A stretch of DNA of 64,000 bases from Streptomyces neyagawaensis (GTDB lineage: Bacteria; Actinomycetota; Actinomycetes; Streptomycetales; Streptomycetaceae), in assembly GCF_023516595.1 (NCBI RefSeq), contig NZ_JAMGBG010000010.1:248001-312000 (forward strand), given 5' to 3'. Below are positions 1 to 8,788 of the stretch, in pieces. The first letter of the stretch is position 1. Every line of letters begins with the position of its first letter. A program made the translations under genes and the position numbers. The notes beneath the pieces were generated by a model that had not been told where the DNA came from, did no database searches, and saw nothing but the letters and a program-made list of their open reading frames with translations.

Positions 1-335
1 TCGCCGCCGATGACCGTGGTACCGGACCACTCGGGATCGGTGAGGGTCGTGGAGGCGACGTACTTCGGCAGTGTGTTCAGCTTGCCGGCGACGGGGTCGG
101 CCGGGTCGGTCATCTTCGGCCAGTACGAGGCGAAGATGTCGTACGTGCGGCGGCCGAGGAGGAACGCGCCGACCCTGCCGAAGCTCTCGTCGACGAACTT
201 CCCGAAGTCGTCGTCGGCGTACGGAAAGCTCCAGCCGCCGTGCTCGAAGCCGCCGCGGGTGTCCTCCTCGGGGCCACCGGGGGCCTGGTAGACGCCGTCG
301 AGGGTGACGAAGACGGTCGAGACGAGCTTGCCCAT
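1..335 (-). CDS. Dihydrofolate reductase-family protein (RibD C-terminal type), 3' end outside window
   Basis: The ATG at 335 opens a minus-strand frame that runs off the left edge after about 111 codons. The N-terminus ([19 protein letters not shown]), the GWSFPY segment, the [15 protein letters not shown] motif and the GTTVIGGD stretch at the edge are typical of the small DHFR/RibD-C reductases common in actinomycetes. Family members bind NAD(P)H and reduce pterin- or pyrimidine-like substrates; the substrate here cannot be told. An AGGAAG Shine-Dalgarno-like sequence lies about 13 bases upstream. It is transcribed in the same direction as allantoicase but 93 bp beyond it, so membership of that operon is unproven. 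Confidence 0.85.
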   Translation of the reverse strand, partial: MGKLVSTVFVTLDGVYQAPGGPEEDTRGGFEHGGWSFPYADDDFGKFVDESFGRVGAFLLGRRTYDIFASYWPKMTDPADPVAGKLNTLPKYVASTTLTDPEWSGTTVIGG

Positions 336-428
336 GGCGATCGCCTGCTTCCTGGTGCGGGATCTGTTGTCATCACCTCAGACTCCGCGAGGGCCCGCAA
401 CTCATCGGTGCGGCCAGGACGAATGCTG

Positions 429-1544
429 TCAGGCGCCGAGTTCCTGGAAGCGTGCCGCCAGCCGCGTCCTGCCCTCCTCCGTCAGGGAGCCGTGGAGGCG
501 CAGACGGGAGATGCCACCGTCCGGGTAGATGTCGATGCGGGCGTGGGTGGCCACCGCGGGCTCGGGGAGCACGAAGCGGTGGTTGGTGTCGGGCTGGAGG
601 CGGGTGCGCGGAAGGATCTCCGTCCAGGTGCCGTCCTCGCCGTCCCGGACCGAGACAGTGGCCCAGCCCGCCGCGTTGCCCTTCAGATAGGCCGTGTCGA
701 TCTCCAGGGCACGGATCTGGGACTGCGCGGCCAGGCGGTAGCGGATCCAGTCGTTGCCCTGGTCACGGCGGCGACGGGTCTCCCAGCACTCGTGCATGAC
801 CCGGGCGCGGCCGGGCTGGATGGTGTTGGTGGCCGGTGAGTAGAAGAGATTGGAGGCGTCCTCCGCCTGGCCGCCGTTCTCCAGGGCGACCACGTCGAAG
901 GTGCCGAGGACGTCCAGCCACGCGGGGTCCGGGACGACCTCGCCGTACACCCGCAGGCGGGCGATGCCGCCGTCGGGGTGCTGGTTGACGCGCAGGTGGG
1001 TGAAGCGCTGTTCGACGGAGACGGCGAAGCCGTTCGCCGCGTGGCCGCCGACGGGGGTGCGCGGTACGAGGGTCGTCCACTTCACGTCGGAGGCGAGGAG
1101 GTCCTCGGGCGAGGGGGTGCCCGGCACCGAGGTGGCCTCGACGGAGACCGCCTGCGGGTAGTTGCCGCGGAAGTGGGCGGTGTCGACGACGATGCCCCGG
1201 ACGACGCCGGGCGCGCCCAGGCGGATCAGTGCCCAGTCGTGGTCCTCGGCGGTCGGCCAGGGGTGGTCGGCCGAGGCACCCCGGCGGCGCCGGGTCTCCC
1301 AGCCGTCCATGATCTTGCCCTTGTGCCCGAAGTGCTCCGGGTCGAACTCGGCCCGCTCCGGCAGCAGCAGGTTCTCCCGCTGGGCGAAGAACTCGTCGTT
1401 GGCGGCGATGACACCGGCGCCGAGCCTGCGGTCGGCGAGGTCGGCGTAGTGGGTGAAGGGGAGGTCGGCGGTGCGGTAGTCCGCGTACGGGTCACCGCCG
1501 CCGTACGGGTTCGCGTCGCCGGTGAAGTTCACGATCGCCGTCAC
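429..1544 (-). CDS. alc: Allantoicase
   Basis: Allantoicase hydrolyses allantoate to ureidoglycolate and urea, the second step of allantoin use. The protein is 371 residues from the GTG at 1544, preceded by GAGAGGCAG. It is built of two homologous beta-sandwich repeats: WETRRRR occurs at residues 82-88 and again near 254-260, and PDGGI near 190 and again near the C-terminus, the signature of the family. The open frame extends far upstream, but that stretch overlaps allantoinase and resembles nothing, so the GTG start is preferred. It follows allB by 50 bp on the same strand, and the two very probably form one operon controlled from the operator at 2998-3014. Confidence 0.95.
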   Translation of the reverse strand: MTAIVNFTGDANPYGGGDPYADYRTADLPFTHYADLADRRLGAGVIAANDEFFAQRENLLLPERAEFDPEHFGHKGKIMDGWETRRRRGASADHPWPTAEDHDWALIRLGAPGVVRGIVVDTAHFRGNYPQAVSVEATSVPGTPSPEDLLASDVKWTTLVPRTPVGGHAANGFAVSVEQRFTHLRVNQHPDGGIARLRVYGEVVPDPAWLDVLGTFDVVALENGGQAEDASNLFYSPATNTIQPGRARVMHECWETRRRRDQGNDWIRYRLAAQSQIRALEIDTAYLKGNAAGWATVSVRDGEDGTWTEILPRTRLQPDTNHRFVLPEPAVATHARIDIYPDGGISRLRLHGSLTEEGRTRLAARFQELGA

Positions 1545-1594
1545 GTTGATCAGGTCTGCCTCTCGGTTGTGGGCCGCCGCGGGTGCGGAGTGGA

Positions 1595-2932
1595 TCAGGG
1601 GGTGCGGGTGAGGAGCCGTCCCTTCGGTGCGGTGAACTCGCCGTCGGCGACGATGCGTTCGCCGCGGAGCCAGGTGGACCTGACGACGCCGTACAGCGTC
1701 CTGCCCGCGTACGCCGTCACCCGGTTGCGGTGCTGGAGGGCCGCCGGGTCGACGGTGAACGTCTCGTCCGGGGCGAGCACGGCGAAGTCGGCGTCGCGGC
1801 CCGCCTCGATGGCGCCCTTGCGGTCGAGGCCGACGAGGCTCGCCGTGCGGGTCGACATCCACCGGACCACGTCCTCCAGGGTGTGGCCGCGCCGGCGGGC
1901 CTCCGTCCAGACCGCGGCGAGGCTCAGCTGGAGGCCGGAGATACCGCCCCAGGCGGTGGCGAAGTCGTCGGTCTTCAGATCGGCGGTGGACGGGGAGTGG
2001 TCGGTGACCACGCAGTCGATCGTGCCGTCGGCGAGCGCCTGCCACAGCAGGTCCTGGTTGGCGGACTCGCGGATCGGCGGGCAGCACTTGAACTCGCTCG
2101 CCCCGTCCGGGACCTCCTCGGCGGTCAGGGTGAGGTAGTGAGGGCACGTCTCCACGGTGATCCGTACGCCGTCGGCCTTGGCGGCGGCGATCAGCGGCAG
2201 CGCGTCGCTGGAGGACAGATGCAGGACGTGCACGCGGGCGTCGAGCCGTCGGGCCTGGTCGATGAGGGACGCGATGGCGCTGTCCTCGGCGCCGCGCGGG
2301 CGGGAGGCGAGGAAGTCGGCGTACCGGGGGCCGCCGCGCTGGGGGGCGGTGTCGAGGTGGTGCGGGTCCTCGGCGTGCACGATGAGCAGTCCGCCGAAGC
2401 CCGCGATCTCGGCCAGGGAGCGGGCGAGCCGCTCCTGGTCGAGGTGCGGGAACTCGTCGACGCCGGACGGGGACAGGAACGCCTTGAAGCCGAAGACGCC
2501 GGCGTCGTGCAGCGGGCGCAGGTCCTTGACGTTGTCGGGCAGCGCGCCGCCCCAGAAGCCGACGTCGATGTGCGCCTTGTCGACGGCGACCTCCTGCTTC
2601 GTACGGAGGTGGTCGACGGTCGTGGTCGGCGGCAGGGAGTTGAGGGGCATGTCGACGAGGGTGGTGATGCCACCGGCGGCCGCGGCGCGCGTCGCGGTCC
2701 AGAAGCCCTCCCAGTGGGTACGGCCCGGATCGTTGACGTGCACATGGGTGTCTACCAGCCCCGGCAGCAGGACGTCGTCGCCGAGATCCTCCAGACGGGC
2801 GCCGGGGGGCAGGTCGGCGTCGTACGGGAGGACGGCCGTGATGCGGCCGTCCGCGACCGCGACCGCGGCGGGGCGCGATCCCTCGGGCGTGATGACCCGC
2901 GTCGAGCGCAGCACCAGTTCAGCGTCGGACAC
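1595..2932 (-). CDS. allB: Allantoinase
   Basis: This 445-residue cytosolic amidohydrolase opens the hydantoin ring of allantoin to give allantoate. The metal motif is [10 protein letters not shown] (His63, His65). The carbamylated lysine lies in [14 protein letters not shown], further metal histidines in [10 protein letters not shown] and LHLSSSDA, and the aspartate in VVTDHSPST. It is the first gene of the allB-alc operon. The 275-bp divergent interval to the IclR-type regulator contains the TTCAAC/GTTGAA palindrome just upstream of its start. This matches the known arrangement in Streptomyces coelicolor, where AllR represses the allantoin genes. Confidence 0.96.
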   Translation of the reverse strand: MSDAELVLRSTRVITPEGSRPAAVAVADGRITAVLPYDADLPPGARLEDLGDDVLLPGLVDTHVHVNDPGRTHWEGFWTATRAAAAGGITTLVDMPLNSLPPTTTVDHLRTKQEVAVDKAHIDVGFWGGALPDNVKDLRPLHDAGVFGFKAFLSPSGVDEFPHLDQERLARSLAEIAGFGGLLIVHAEDPHHLDTAPQRGGPRYADFLASRPRGAEDSAIASLIDQARRLDARVHVLHLSSSDALPLIAAAKADGVRITVETCPHYLTLTAEEVPDGASEFKCCPPIRESANQDLLWQALADGTIDCVVTDHSPSTADLKTDDFATAWGGISGLQLSLAAVWTEARRRGHTLEDVVRWMSTRTASLVGLDRKGAIEAGRDADFAVLAPDETFTVDPAALQHRNRVTAYAGRTLYGVVRSTWLRGERIVADGEFTAPKGRLLTRTP

Positions 2933-2997
2933 CCGGACCCCTCTCGTCCTGCCGTTTTTTCTTCCGCGTCCGCCGGTTTTACTTCCACGTAACGGAA

Positions 2998-3014
2998 TTC
3001 AACGTTCTGTTGAA
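2998..3014. promoter_or_regulatory. Predicted AllR operator before allB-alc
   Basis: A perfect inverted repeat is seen: TTCAAC (2998-3003), 5-bp spacer, GTTGAA (3009-3014). It lies 66 bp upstream of the allantoinase start in the allB/regulator divergent interval. The right half read on the minus strand supplies TTGAAT, a plausible -35 element. The same palindrome recurs at 60826-60842 and, imperfectly, at 6690-6706. Assignment to AllR is inference from gene content and recurrence. Confidence 0.8.
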
Positions 3015-3207
3015 GGAGTCTTCACTCCAGGTCGGGCCCCGTCAAGAGCCCCCTACCTCCACTCTGCTCCCTATCCCGCCGCCCTGGATATTTTCATTTC
3101 CCGGAATGAGAATTCCACCAGGCAGAACATAGTGACGTGCAAGCGAGCAGTCAACGAACTGCCCGGTAGGCTGCGACTTCGCCTGCCTTCGTGAAAGGAC
3201 CCGCGCC

Positions 3208-4005
3208 GTGCCGACGTCCAGCGCCAGCACCACCGACTCCACCAAGTCGTCCTCGTCCAGCGGCGGCGTCCAGTCCCTCGAGCGCGCCTTCGATCTGCTG
3301 GAGCGGATGGCGGACGCCGGCGGCGAGGTCGGCCTCAGCGAGCTGTCCGCGAGCAGCGGGCTGCCGCTGCCCACGATCCACCGGCTGATGCGCACCCTGG
3401 TGGTGTGCGGCTATGTGCGCCAGCAGCCCAACCGGCGCTACGCCCTCGGCCCGCGTCTGATCCGCCTCGGCGAGTCGGCGTCCCGGCTGCTCGGCACCTG
3501 GGCCCGCCCCTATCTGGCGCGGCTGGTCGAGGAGACGGGCGAGACGGCGAACATGGCGCTGCTCGACGGCGACGAGATCGTGTATGTGGCGCAGGTGCCG
3601 TCCAAGCACTCCATGCGGATGTTCACCGAGGTCGGCCGCCGCGTGCTGCCCCACTCCACGGGCGTCGGCAAGGCCCTGCTCGCCGACCTGCCCGCCGACG
3701 AGGTCCGGGCCCTGCTGTCCCGTACCGGGATGCCCGCCGCGACGGAGAAGACGATCACGACACCCGACGGTTTCCTCGCCGCGCTCGCCGAGGTGCGCGA
3801 CCTGGGCTACGCCGTCGACGACAACGAGCAGGAGATCGGCGTCCGCTGCCTCGCCGTCTCCGTCCCCAACTCCCCCACCGCCGCCGCGATTTCCATCTCC
3901 GGCCCGGCGGGCCGTGTCACCGAGGCGGCGACGGAACGGATCGTGCCGGTGCTGCAGCAGGTGGCGGCGGAGTTGTCGGAGGCGCTCGCCAACACGGGGG
4001 GTTGA
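3208..4005 (+). CDS. allR: IclR-family transcriptional regulator, probable allantoin repressor AllR
   Basis: The 265-residue protein has a serine/threonine-rich N-terminal tail (residues 1-18), a winged helix (about 20-82, with LSELSASSGLPLPTIHRLM as the HTH) and an IclR effector domain (about 95-260). The GTG start at 3208 follows GAAAGGAC. It is transcribed divergently from allB-alc. In Streptomyces coelicolor the equivalent gene product, AllR, represses allantoin-pathway genes and is relieved by a pathway metabolite. Here three copies of one palindrome, before allB, aceB and the uric acid operon, give it a coherent predicted regulon. The regulator identity is well supported by position; its ligand is not visible. 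Confidence 0.88.
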   Translation: MPTSSASTTDSTKSSSSSGGVQSLERAFDLLERMADAGGEVGLSELSASSGLPLPTIHRLMRTLVVCGYVRQQPNRRYALGPRLIRLGESASRLLGTWARPYLARLVEETGETANMALLDGDEIVYVAQVPSKHSMRMFTEVGRRVLPHSTGVGKALLADLPADEVRALLSRTGMPAATEKTITTPDGFLAALAEVRDLGYAVDDNEQEIGVRCLAVSVPNSPTAAAISISGPAGRVTEAATERIVPVLQQVAAELSEALANTGG

Positions 4006-4244
4006 GGGCCGGGCGCGTTTCGGCTCGGGGGTGCGGGTGCGGCGGCGCGTGCGGATGCATGGGAGTTGGTCTGGGAGTTGCTCGCGCCCGGGCGGCGGAG
4101 CCGCGTGTGTCACGGCCCCGCGCCCCTGAGGGCATGGGCCTGCGGCCAGGCCTTCATCGCCGTCCGACTGCCGTGCCGAGCGGCGCGTGCGTCGTCGGCG
4201 AAAATCGCTGTCCGGTCATCGGGGTGTGGTGATAGATACCCGAT

Positions 4245-5036
4245 GTGGCCATGACACTTGAGTTCTCCGACCTGCTGCGGCTGATCGACGAACGGTCGAT
4301 CGCGTTCCGGGGCGCGGTCGCCGCCGCGCCCGATCTCGACGCGCGGGTGCCGACCTGTCCCGAGTGGACGCTGTTCGACCTGGCACAGCACCTGGGCGGA
4401 GGCGACCGCTTCTGGGCCACCCTCGTCGCCGCAGGACCCGCTGACGCTCCGGCGGCCGAGGCGGTCGCCGAGCGCGCCGCCCTGGTGGCGCCACGAGAGC
4501 CCGAGGCCCTGTCGGCCTGGTTGGCCGAGTCGACCCAGTTGCTGCTGGGCGCGCTGCGAGCGGTCGGCCCGGACGCCGGTTGCTGGACGTGGTGGAGCGC
4601 GGCGCAGTCGCCGCCCACCTCCGGTGGCGTCGCCCGGCACCGGGTCCAGGAGACCGCCGTGCACACCTACGACGTTCAGCTCACCCTGGGGGCTCCGCGG
4701 CCGCTGCCGGACGCGGTGGCGCTCGACGGCGTCGACGAGTTCCTGTCCACCTGCTGCGCCACGACGGCCCCCTGGCCGCACAAGCCCGCGACGTTCGACT
4801 TCCACGCCACCGAGGGTGCCTCCTGGCGCCTCACGGTCGACGGGGACGGCGCCCGCTCCGACCGCCTGCCCACCACCACCGCCGGTGAGGGCCCGGACGC
4901 GGCCGGCGTCTCCGTCCACGGCACGGCAGGAGAACTGATCCTCTTCATGTACGACCGCATCCCGGCAGACGCCGTACGGATCGACGGGGACGCCGGGCTC
5001 TTGGACCTGCTTCGCGCCTGGGAACCGGAGGAGTAG
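4245..5036 (+). CDS. Maleylpyruvate isomerase-family mycothiol-dependent protein (DinB/MDMPI fold)
   Basis: The 263-residue protein begins at GTG 4245 or, two codons later, ATG 4251. It shows the MDMPI N-terminal metal-site pattern: His49 in LAQHLGG plus Glu136 and His140 in QETAVHTYDVQ, preceded by PTCPEWTLFDL. The C-terminal third matches the usual accessory domain of this family (VSVHGTAGELILFMYDR). Proteins of this fold use mycothiol to isomerise or conjugate small molecules. No catabolic partner gene lies next to it, so the substrate is unknown. It stands alone between the IclR regulator and a convergent small gene. Confidence 0.85.
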   Translation: MAMTLEFSDLLRLIDERSIAFRGAVAAAPDLDARVPTCPEWTLFDLAQHLGGGDRFWATLVAAGPADAPAAEAVAERAALVAPREPEALSAWLAESTQLLLGALRAVGPDAGCWTWWSAAQSPPTSGGVARHRVQETAVHTYDVQLTLGAPRPLPDAVALDGVDEFLSTCCATTAPWPHKPATFDFHATEGASWRLTVDGDGARSDRLPTTTAGEGPDAAGVSVHGTAGELILFMYDRIPADAVRIDGDAGLLDLLRAWEPEE

Positions 5037-5166
5037 TCGGCCAGGAGGCGACGGCCCACCGGAGAGGGTGGTGACGGGCCGGGGACGGCGGGGCGAAACC
5101 CCCGGCGGTCACCGGCCCGACAACCACCGGTCCGACAACCACCTGCCCGTGTCACGGACCCGGCTG

Positions 5167-5478
5167 TCACCGACCCGGCGGTTCGCCGAACAGGTCGACT
5201 GCCGTGCGTACCTCCGCCAGCCCTCGCGCGAGCGCGCTGACCGAGCCGATCGCCCCCGCGATCAACAGCAGGGACCGTCGCAACCGCGGGACCTCGGGCA
5301 TGCCGCTCACGACCATCGCCGCCAGCGCGGCCAACTCGTCCTCCGCGATCCCCCGATCAGGGAACTCGGCAGGATGCGCGGCGAGTTCACGACGCAACCG
5401 GGACACGGCGGACCGCAGTTCCGCCACCCTCACATCCTCGCCACTGCCGGTCACTGGCCTCTGCCCCAAGCTCCGCAA
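5167..5478 (-). CDS. Conserved small protein (DUF5955-like)
   Basis: A 103-residue minus-strand protein. The N-terminal half is charged and helical (ELRSAVSRLRRELAAHPAEF), followed by GIAEDELAALAAMVVSGMPEVPRLRRSLLLIAGAIGSVSALARGLAEV and the ending FGEPPGR. It resembles a short, helical Streptomyces protein of unknown role (DUF5955 from memory). The hydrophobic LLLIAGAIG stretch is too short for a confident membrane helix. The plus-strand frame over the same bases is arginine-rich and is rejected as a shadow. Function unknown. Confidence 0.65.
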   Translation of the reverse strand: MRSLGQRPVTGSGEDVRVAELRSAVSRLRRELAAHPAEFPDRGIAEDELAALAAMVVSGMPEVPRLRRSLLLIAGAIGSVSALARGLAEVRTAVDLFGEPPGR

Positions 5479-5715
5479 CCCAGCTCTCCCCCCTCACGCA
5501 CACCGTCGCGCGCGAGACCCGGCCGCACCCCGTCGCACGACCGGCCGCCCCTGGCGCAGGTCGTCCGCCGGGGGTGGCGCGGGCCAGTAAACGCCAACGG
5601 TATGGCGAGCGCCACACCGAGGACCGAAATTCAGCCCCAAGGATTCCCCTACCGGCGGACGCCACCGGCCCCCGGTTGATGGGCACCCGCACGCCGGTTC
5701 GGGTATGCAGGGCAC

Positions 5716-6630
5716 ATGACACACGACCACCGGGGGCCCGCAGGCCGAGACGACGCGGAGACCGCAGGTCAGGACGACCGGCGGACAGGAGGGCGCAACG
5801 ACCGGCGGGCAGGAGAGCGGGACGACCGGCCGCCTGCGGGCCGAGGTGACCGGCAGACCGCACACGACGGCGACCAACCGGCCGCCGAGCGGGGCACACA
5901 GGCCGCCGGCCAGGGCGTACACGGCGGCGGACAGGCCGTCAGCCAAGGCGCACCCGGCGGCGGACAGGCCGTCGACCAAGGCGCACCCGGCGGCGGACAC
6001 GCCGCCGGCCAGGGCGCACAGAGCGGCGGCCCGTCACCCCGTATCGCCGCGCTCCTGCTCGCCGCGGGCGGCGGGCGGCGGCTCGGGGGGCGCCCCAAGG
6101 CGCTGCTCCCCCATCGCGGGCGCCCCCTGGTCGAACACGCGGTCGCGGTGCTGCGGGCGGCCGGCTGTTCGCGGATCCATGTGGTCCTCGGGGCGGAGGC
6201 GGCGACCGTACGCGCCCGGGCCGAACTGCCCGGCTGCGTCCTGGTGGACAACCCGCGGTGGGCCGACGGCATGGGCTCGTCGCTGCGCGCGGGACTGGAG
6301 TCGCTCGCCGGGACGGGCGCCGAGGCGGCACTGGTGTCGCTCGTGGACCAGCCGGGCATCGGACCGGAGGCCGTGGCCCGGGTGCTCGCCGCGTACCAGT
6401 CGGCCGGCGCGGGCAAGGCGCTCGTGGCCGCCGCCTACGGCGGGGAACGGGGCCACCCCGTCCTCTTCGGCGCCGAGCACTGGGCGGGCATCGCGGCGAC
6501 TGCCACCGGCGATCGGGGGGCACGTGCCTACCTGAAGGCGCACGCGGAGGAGATCACGCTCGTCGAGTGCGGGGACGTGGCGCGGCCCTACGACATCGAC
6601 ACCGAGGCCGACCTCGCCCATCTCGAATGA
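5716..6630 (+). CDS. MobA-like nucleotidyltransferase (molybdenum cofactor cytidylyl/guanylyltransferase type)
   Basis: Residues about 108-304 form a MobA/MocA-like domain: ALLLAAGGGRRLGGRPKALL nucleotide loop, VVLGAEAATV, the DNPRWADGMGSSLRAGL segment, SLVDQPGI metal site and GHPVLFG. Such enzymes attach CMP or GMP to molybdopterin. The purine setting (allantoin genes on one side, malate synthase on the other) suggests cofactor supply to xanthine dehydrogenase, but no xdh gene lies in the window. The first 107 residues are unusual: low-complexity Asp/Arg/Gly sequence followed by an 11-residue tandem repeat. No internal start with a ribosome-binding site precedes the domain, so the extension may be translated; its role is unknown. 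Confidence 0.85.
   Translation: MTHDHRGPAGRDDAETAGQDDRRTGGRNDRRAGERDDRPPAGRGDRQTAHDGDQPAAERGTQAAGQGVHGGGQAVSQGAPGGGQAVDQGAPGGGHAAGQGAQSGGPSPRIAALLLAAGGGRRLGGRPKALLPHRGRPLVEHAVAVLRAAGCSRIHVVLGAEAATVRARAELPGCVLVDNPRWADGMGSSLRAGLESLAGTGAEAALVSLVDQPGIGPEAVARVLAAYQSAGAGKALVAAAYGGERGHPVLFGAEHWAGIAATATGDRGARAYLKAHAEEITLVECGDVARPYDIDTEADLAHLE
5923..6021 (+). repeat. Three 33-bp tandem repeats inside the MobA-like gene
   Basis: Three consecutive 33-bp units start at 5923, 5956 and 5989. They encode GGGQAVSQGAP, GGGQAVDQGAP and GGGHAAGQGAQ. The unit length is a multiple of three, so copy-number change would keep the frame. A weaker fourth copy (TQAAGQGVH) precedes them. Confidence 0.9.
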
Positions 6631-6689
6631 GCGGTGCGTGAGCGGAGTGGCACCCAGCGCCGCCTTGACTCGACCCGGAGAATCTCGAC

Positions 6690-6730
6690 ATCAACAAAAC
6701 ATTGAACTTCCACCATGAGGAAACTAGTAT
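6690..6730 (+). promoter_or_regulatory. aceB promoter with overlapping AllR-like operator
   Basis: An imperfect copy of the AllR-like palindrome is seen: ATCAAC (6690-6695), 5-bp spacer, ATTGAA (6701-6706). A good promoter overlaps it: -35 TTGAAC (6702-6707), 17-bp spacer, -10 TAGTAT (6725-6730). A repressor bound to the palindrome would cover the -35 element. Start of aceB is about 95 bp downstream. Confidence 0.72.
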
Positions 6731-6828
6731 CCACTGTTCAGAAGCGCTCTCGTGACCCAAGGGCGCTCCCAGCCCTACCCGGGTCGACTGACACCCGGTG
6801 CCACGCCCGCTGAAGGAAGTGACAGCTC

Positions 6829-8454
6829 ATGTCCGCACCAGCGCCGTCCCCGCTGGCCATCGTCGACGCCGAGCCCCTGCCCCGCCAGGAAGAGATCCTC
6901 ACCGACGCGGCCCTCGCCTTCGTGGCCGAGCTGCACCGCCGGTTCACGCCCCGGCGCGACGAGTTGCTCGCCCGCCGGGCAGAGCGCCGCGCGGAGATCG
7001 CCCGCACCTCCACGCTCGACTTTCTCCCGGAGACGGCCGCTATCCGCGCCGACGACTCCTGGAAGGTGGCCCCGTCGCCCGCCGCCCTGGACGACCGCCG
7101 GGTCGAGATCACCGGCCCCACCGACCGCAAGATGACCATCAACGCGCTCAACTCGGGCGCCCGGGTGTGGCTCGCGGACTTCGAGGACGCCTCCGCCCCG
7201 ACCTGGGAGAACGTCGTCCTGGGTCAGGTGAACATGGCGGACGCGTACACCCGGAACATCGACTTCACCGACGAGCGCACCGGCAAGTCGTACGCGCTGC
7301 GCCCGAACGAGGAGCTGGCGACGGTCGTCATGCGCCCGCGCGGCTGGCACCTGAACGAGCGTCACCTCGTCGACGCCGACGGCACGCCCGTGCCCGGCGC
7401 CCTCGTCGACTTCGGCCTGTACTTCTTCCACAACGCCCAGCGGCTGCTCGACCTCGGCAAGGGCCCCTACTTCTACCTCCCGAAGACGGAGTCGCACCTG
7501 GAGGCCCGCCTCTGGAACGACGTGTTCGTCTTCGCCCAGGACTACGTCGGCATCCCGCAGGGCACGATCCGCGCCACGGTGCTGATCGAGACGATCACGG
7601 CCGCGTACGAGATGGAGGAGATCCTCTACGAACTCCGCGACCACGCCTCCGGGTTGAACGCGGGCCGCTGGGACTATCTGTTCTCCATCGTGAAGAACTT
7701 CCGTGACGGCGGCACCCGGTTCGTCCTCCCGGACCGCAACGCGGTCACGATGACCGCCCCGTTCATGCGGGCGTACACCGAACTCCTCGTCCGTACCTGC
7801 CACAAGCGCGGCGCGCACGCGATCGGCGGCATGGCGGCGTTCATCCCGTCCCGTAGGGACCCCGAGGTCAACAAGGTCGCGTTCGAGAAGGTCCGCGCCG
7901 ACAAGGACCGCGAGGCGAACGACGGCTTCGACGGCTCCTGGGTGGCACACCCCGACCTCGTGCCGATCGCCATGGAGTCCTTCGACAAGGTCCTCGGCGA
8001 CAGGCCGAACCAGAAGGACCGGCTGCGCGAGGACGTCCATGTCGAGGCCGCCGACCTGATCGCGGTCGACTCGCTCGACGCGAGGCCCACCTACGACGGC
8101 CTCGTCAACGCCGTCCAGGTCGGCATCCGCTACATCGAGGCGTGGCTGCGCGGCCTCGGCGCCGTGGCGATCTTCAACCTGATGGAGGACGCGGCCACCG
8201 CGGAGATCTCCCGCTCCCAGATCTGGCAGTGGATCAACGCGGGTGTCGAGTTCGAGAACGGCGAGAAGGCCACGCCCGAGCTGGCCCGCAAGGTCGCCGC
8301 CGAGGAACTGGCCGCCGTCCGCGCCGAGATCGGCGAGGACGCCTTCGCCGCCGGCCACTGGCAGCAGGCCCACGACCTGCTCCTCCAGGTCGCCCTCGAC
8401 GAGGACTACGCGGACTTCCTGACGCTGCCGGCGTACGAGCGGCTGCGCGGCTGA
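6829..8454 (+). CDS. aceB: Malate synthase A
   Basis: The 541-residue enzyme condenses glyoxylate with acetyl-CoA to give malate. Its length fits the malate synthase A family. Recognisable segments are the substrate arginine in [14 protein letters not shown] (about 165-178), the metal/catalytic region [19 protein letters not shown], the family signature [18 protein letters not shown], and [15 protein letters not shown] near the C-terminus. The ATG at 6829 follows GAAGGAAGTGACAGCTC. The gene lies 2.8 kb from the allantoin regulator. Because ureidoglycolate breakdown yields glyoxylate, and because an AllR-like operator overlaps the promoter, this copy probably serves allantoin use rather than acetate growth. 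Confidence 0.95.
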   Translation: MSAPAPSPLAIVDAEPLPRQEEILTDAALAFVAELHRRFTPRRDELLARRAERRAEIARTSTLDFLPETAAIRADDSWKVAPSPAALDDRRVEITGPTDRKMTINALNSGARVWLADFEDASAPTWENVVLGQVNMADAYTRNIDFTDERTGKSYALRPNEELATVVMRPRGWHLNERHLVDADGTPVPGALVDFGLYFFHNAQRLLDLGKGPYFYLPKTESHLEARLWNDVFVFAQDYVGIPQGTIRATVLIETITAAYEMEEILYELRDHASGLNAGRWDYLFSIVKNFRDGGTRFVLPDRNAVTMTAPFMRAYTELLVRTCHKRGAHAIGGMAAFIPSRRDPEVNKVAFEKVRADKDREANDGFDGSWVAHPDLVPIAMESFDKVLGDRPNQKDRLREDVHVEAADLIAVDSLDARPTYDGLVNAVQVGIRYIEAWLRGLGAVAIFNLMEDAATAEISRSQIWQWINAGVEFENGEKATPELARKVAAEELAAVRAEIGEDAFAAGHWQQAHDLLLQVALDEDYADFLTLPAYERLRG

Positions 8455-8467
8455 GGCCCGCCGGACC

Positions 8468-8788
8468 TCACCGCTCCGAGTGGCCCAGGGTCTTTCCCGG
8501 GGCCACTCGGTCGCGTACGAGCTTCTTCACCGCCGTCGGCTCGGGGAATCCCTGCTCGCGGCGGTCCCAGACGACCTCGTCGTCGACCCGGACGACGAAG
8601 ACGCCACCGGTGCCGGGCCTGAGGGACAGCTCCGTCAGCTCGGCCTCGAACGTCGTGAGCAGCTCCTGGGCGAGCCAGGCGGCGCGGGGCAGCCAGCGGC
8701 ACTGGGTGCAGTACTCGATCGACACGCGCCGGGGGGCGGGGGACGCCGTGCCGGTCGCCGCGTCCGTCGTGTCCGTGCTGTCCGTCAT
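8468..8788 (-). CDS. SelT/SelW/SelH-like Rdx family protein
   Basis: A 106-residue thioredoxin-fold protein of the Rdx type. It carries CTQC at residues 27-30, just after the first strand (VSIEYCTQCRWLPRA), and continues with AWLAQELLTTF, the LRPGTGGVFVVRVDDEVVWDR hairpin and the FPEPTAVKKLVRD helix. Cysteine replaces the selenocysteine of animal homologues. The role is presumed redox but the partner is unknown. Its ATG overlaps the stop codon of the HipA-family kinase (ATGA), so the two are translated together. It converges on aceB with 13 bp between the stops. Confidence 0.85.
   Translation of the reverse strand: MTDSTDTTDAATGTASPAPRRVSIEYCTQCRWLPRAAWLAQELLTTFEAELTELSLRPGTGGVFVVRVDDEVVWDRREQGFPEPTAVKKLVRDRVAPGKTLGHSER

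Noticed and set aside
6775..8373. 532-codon minus-strand frame opposite malate synthase
   Set aside because: No motifs and shadow-type composition; aceB on the plus strand is unambiguous.
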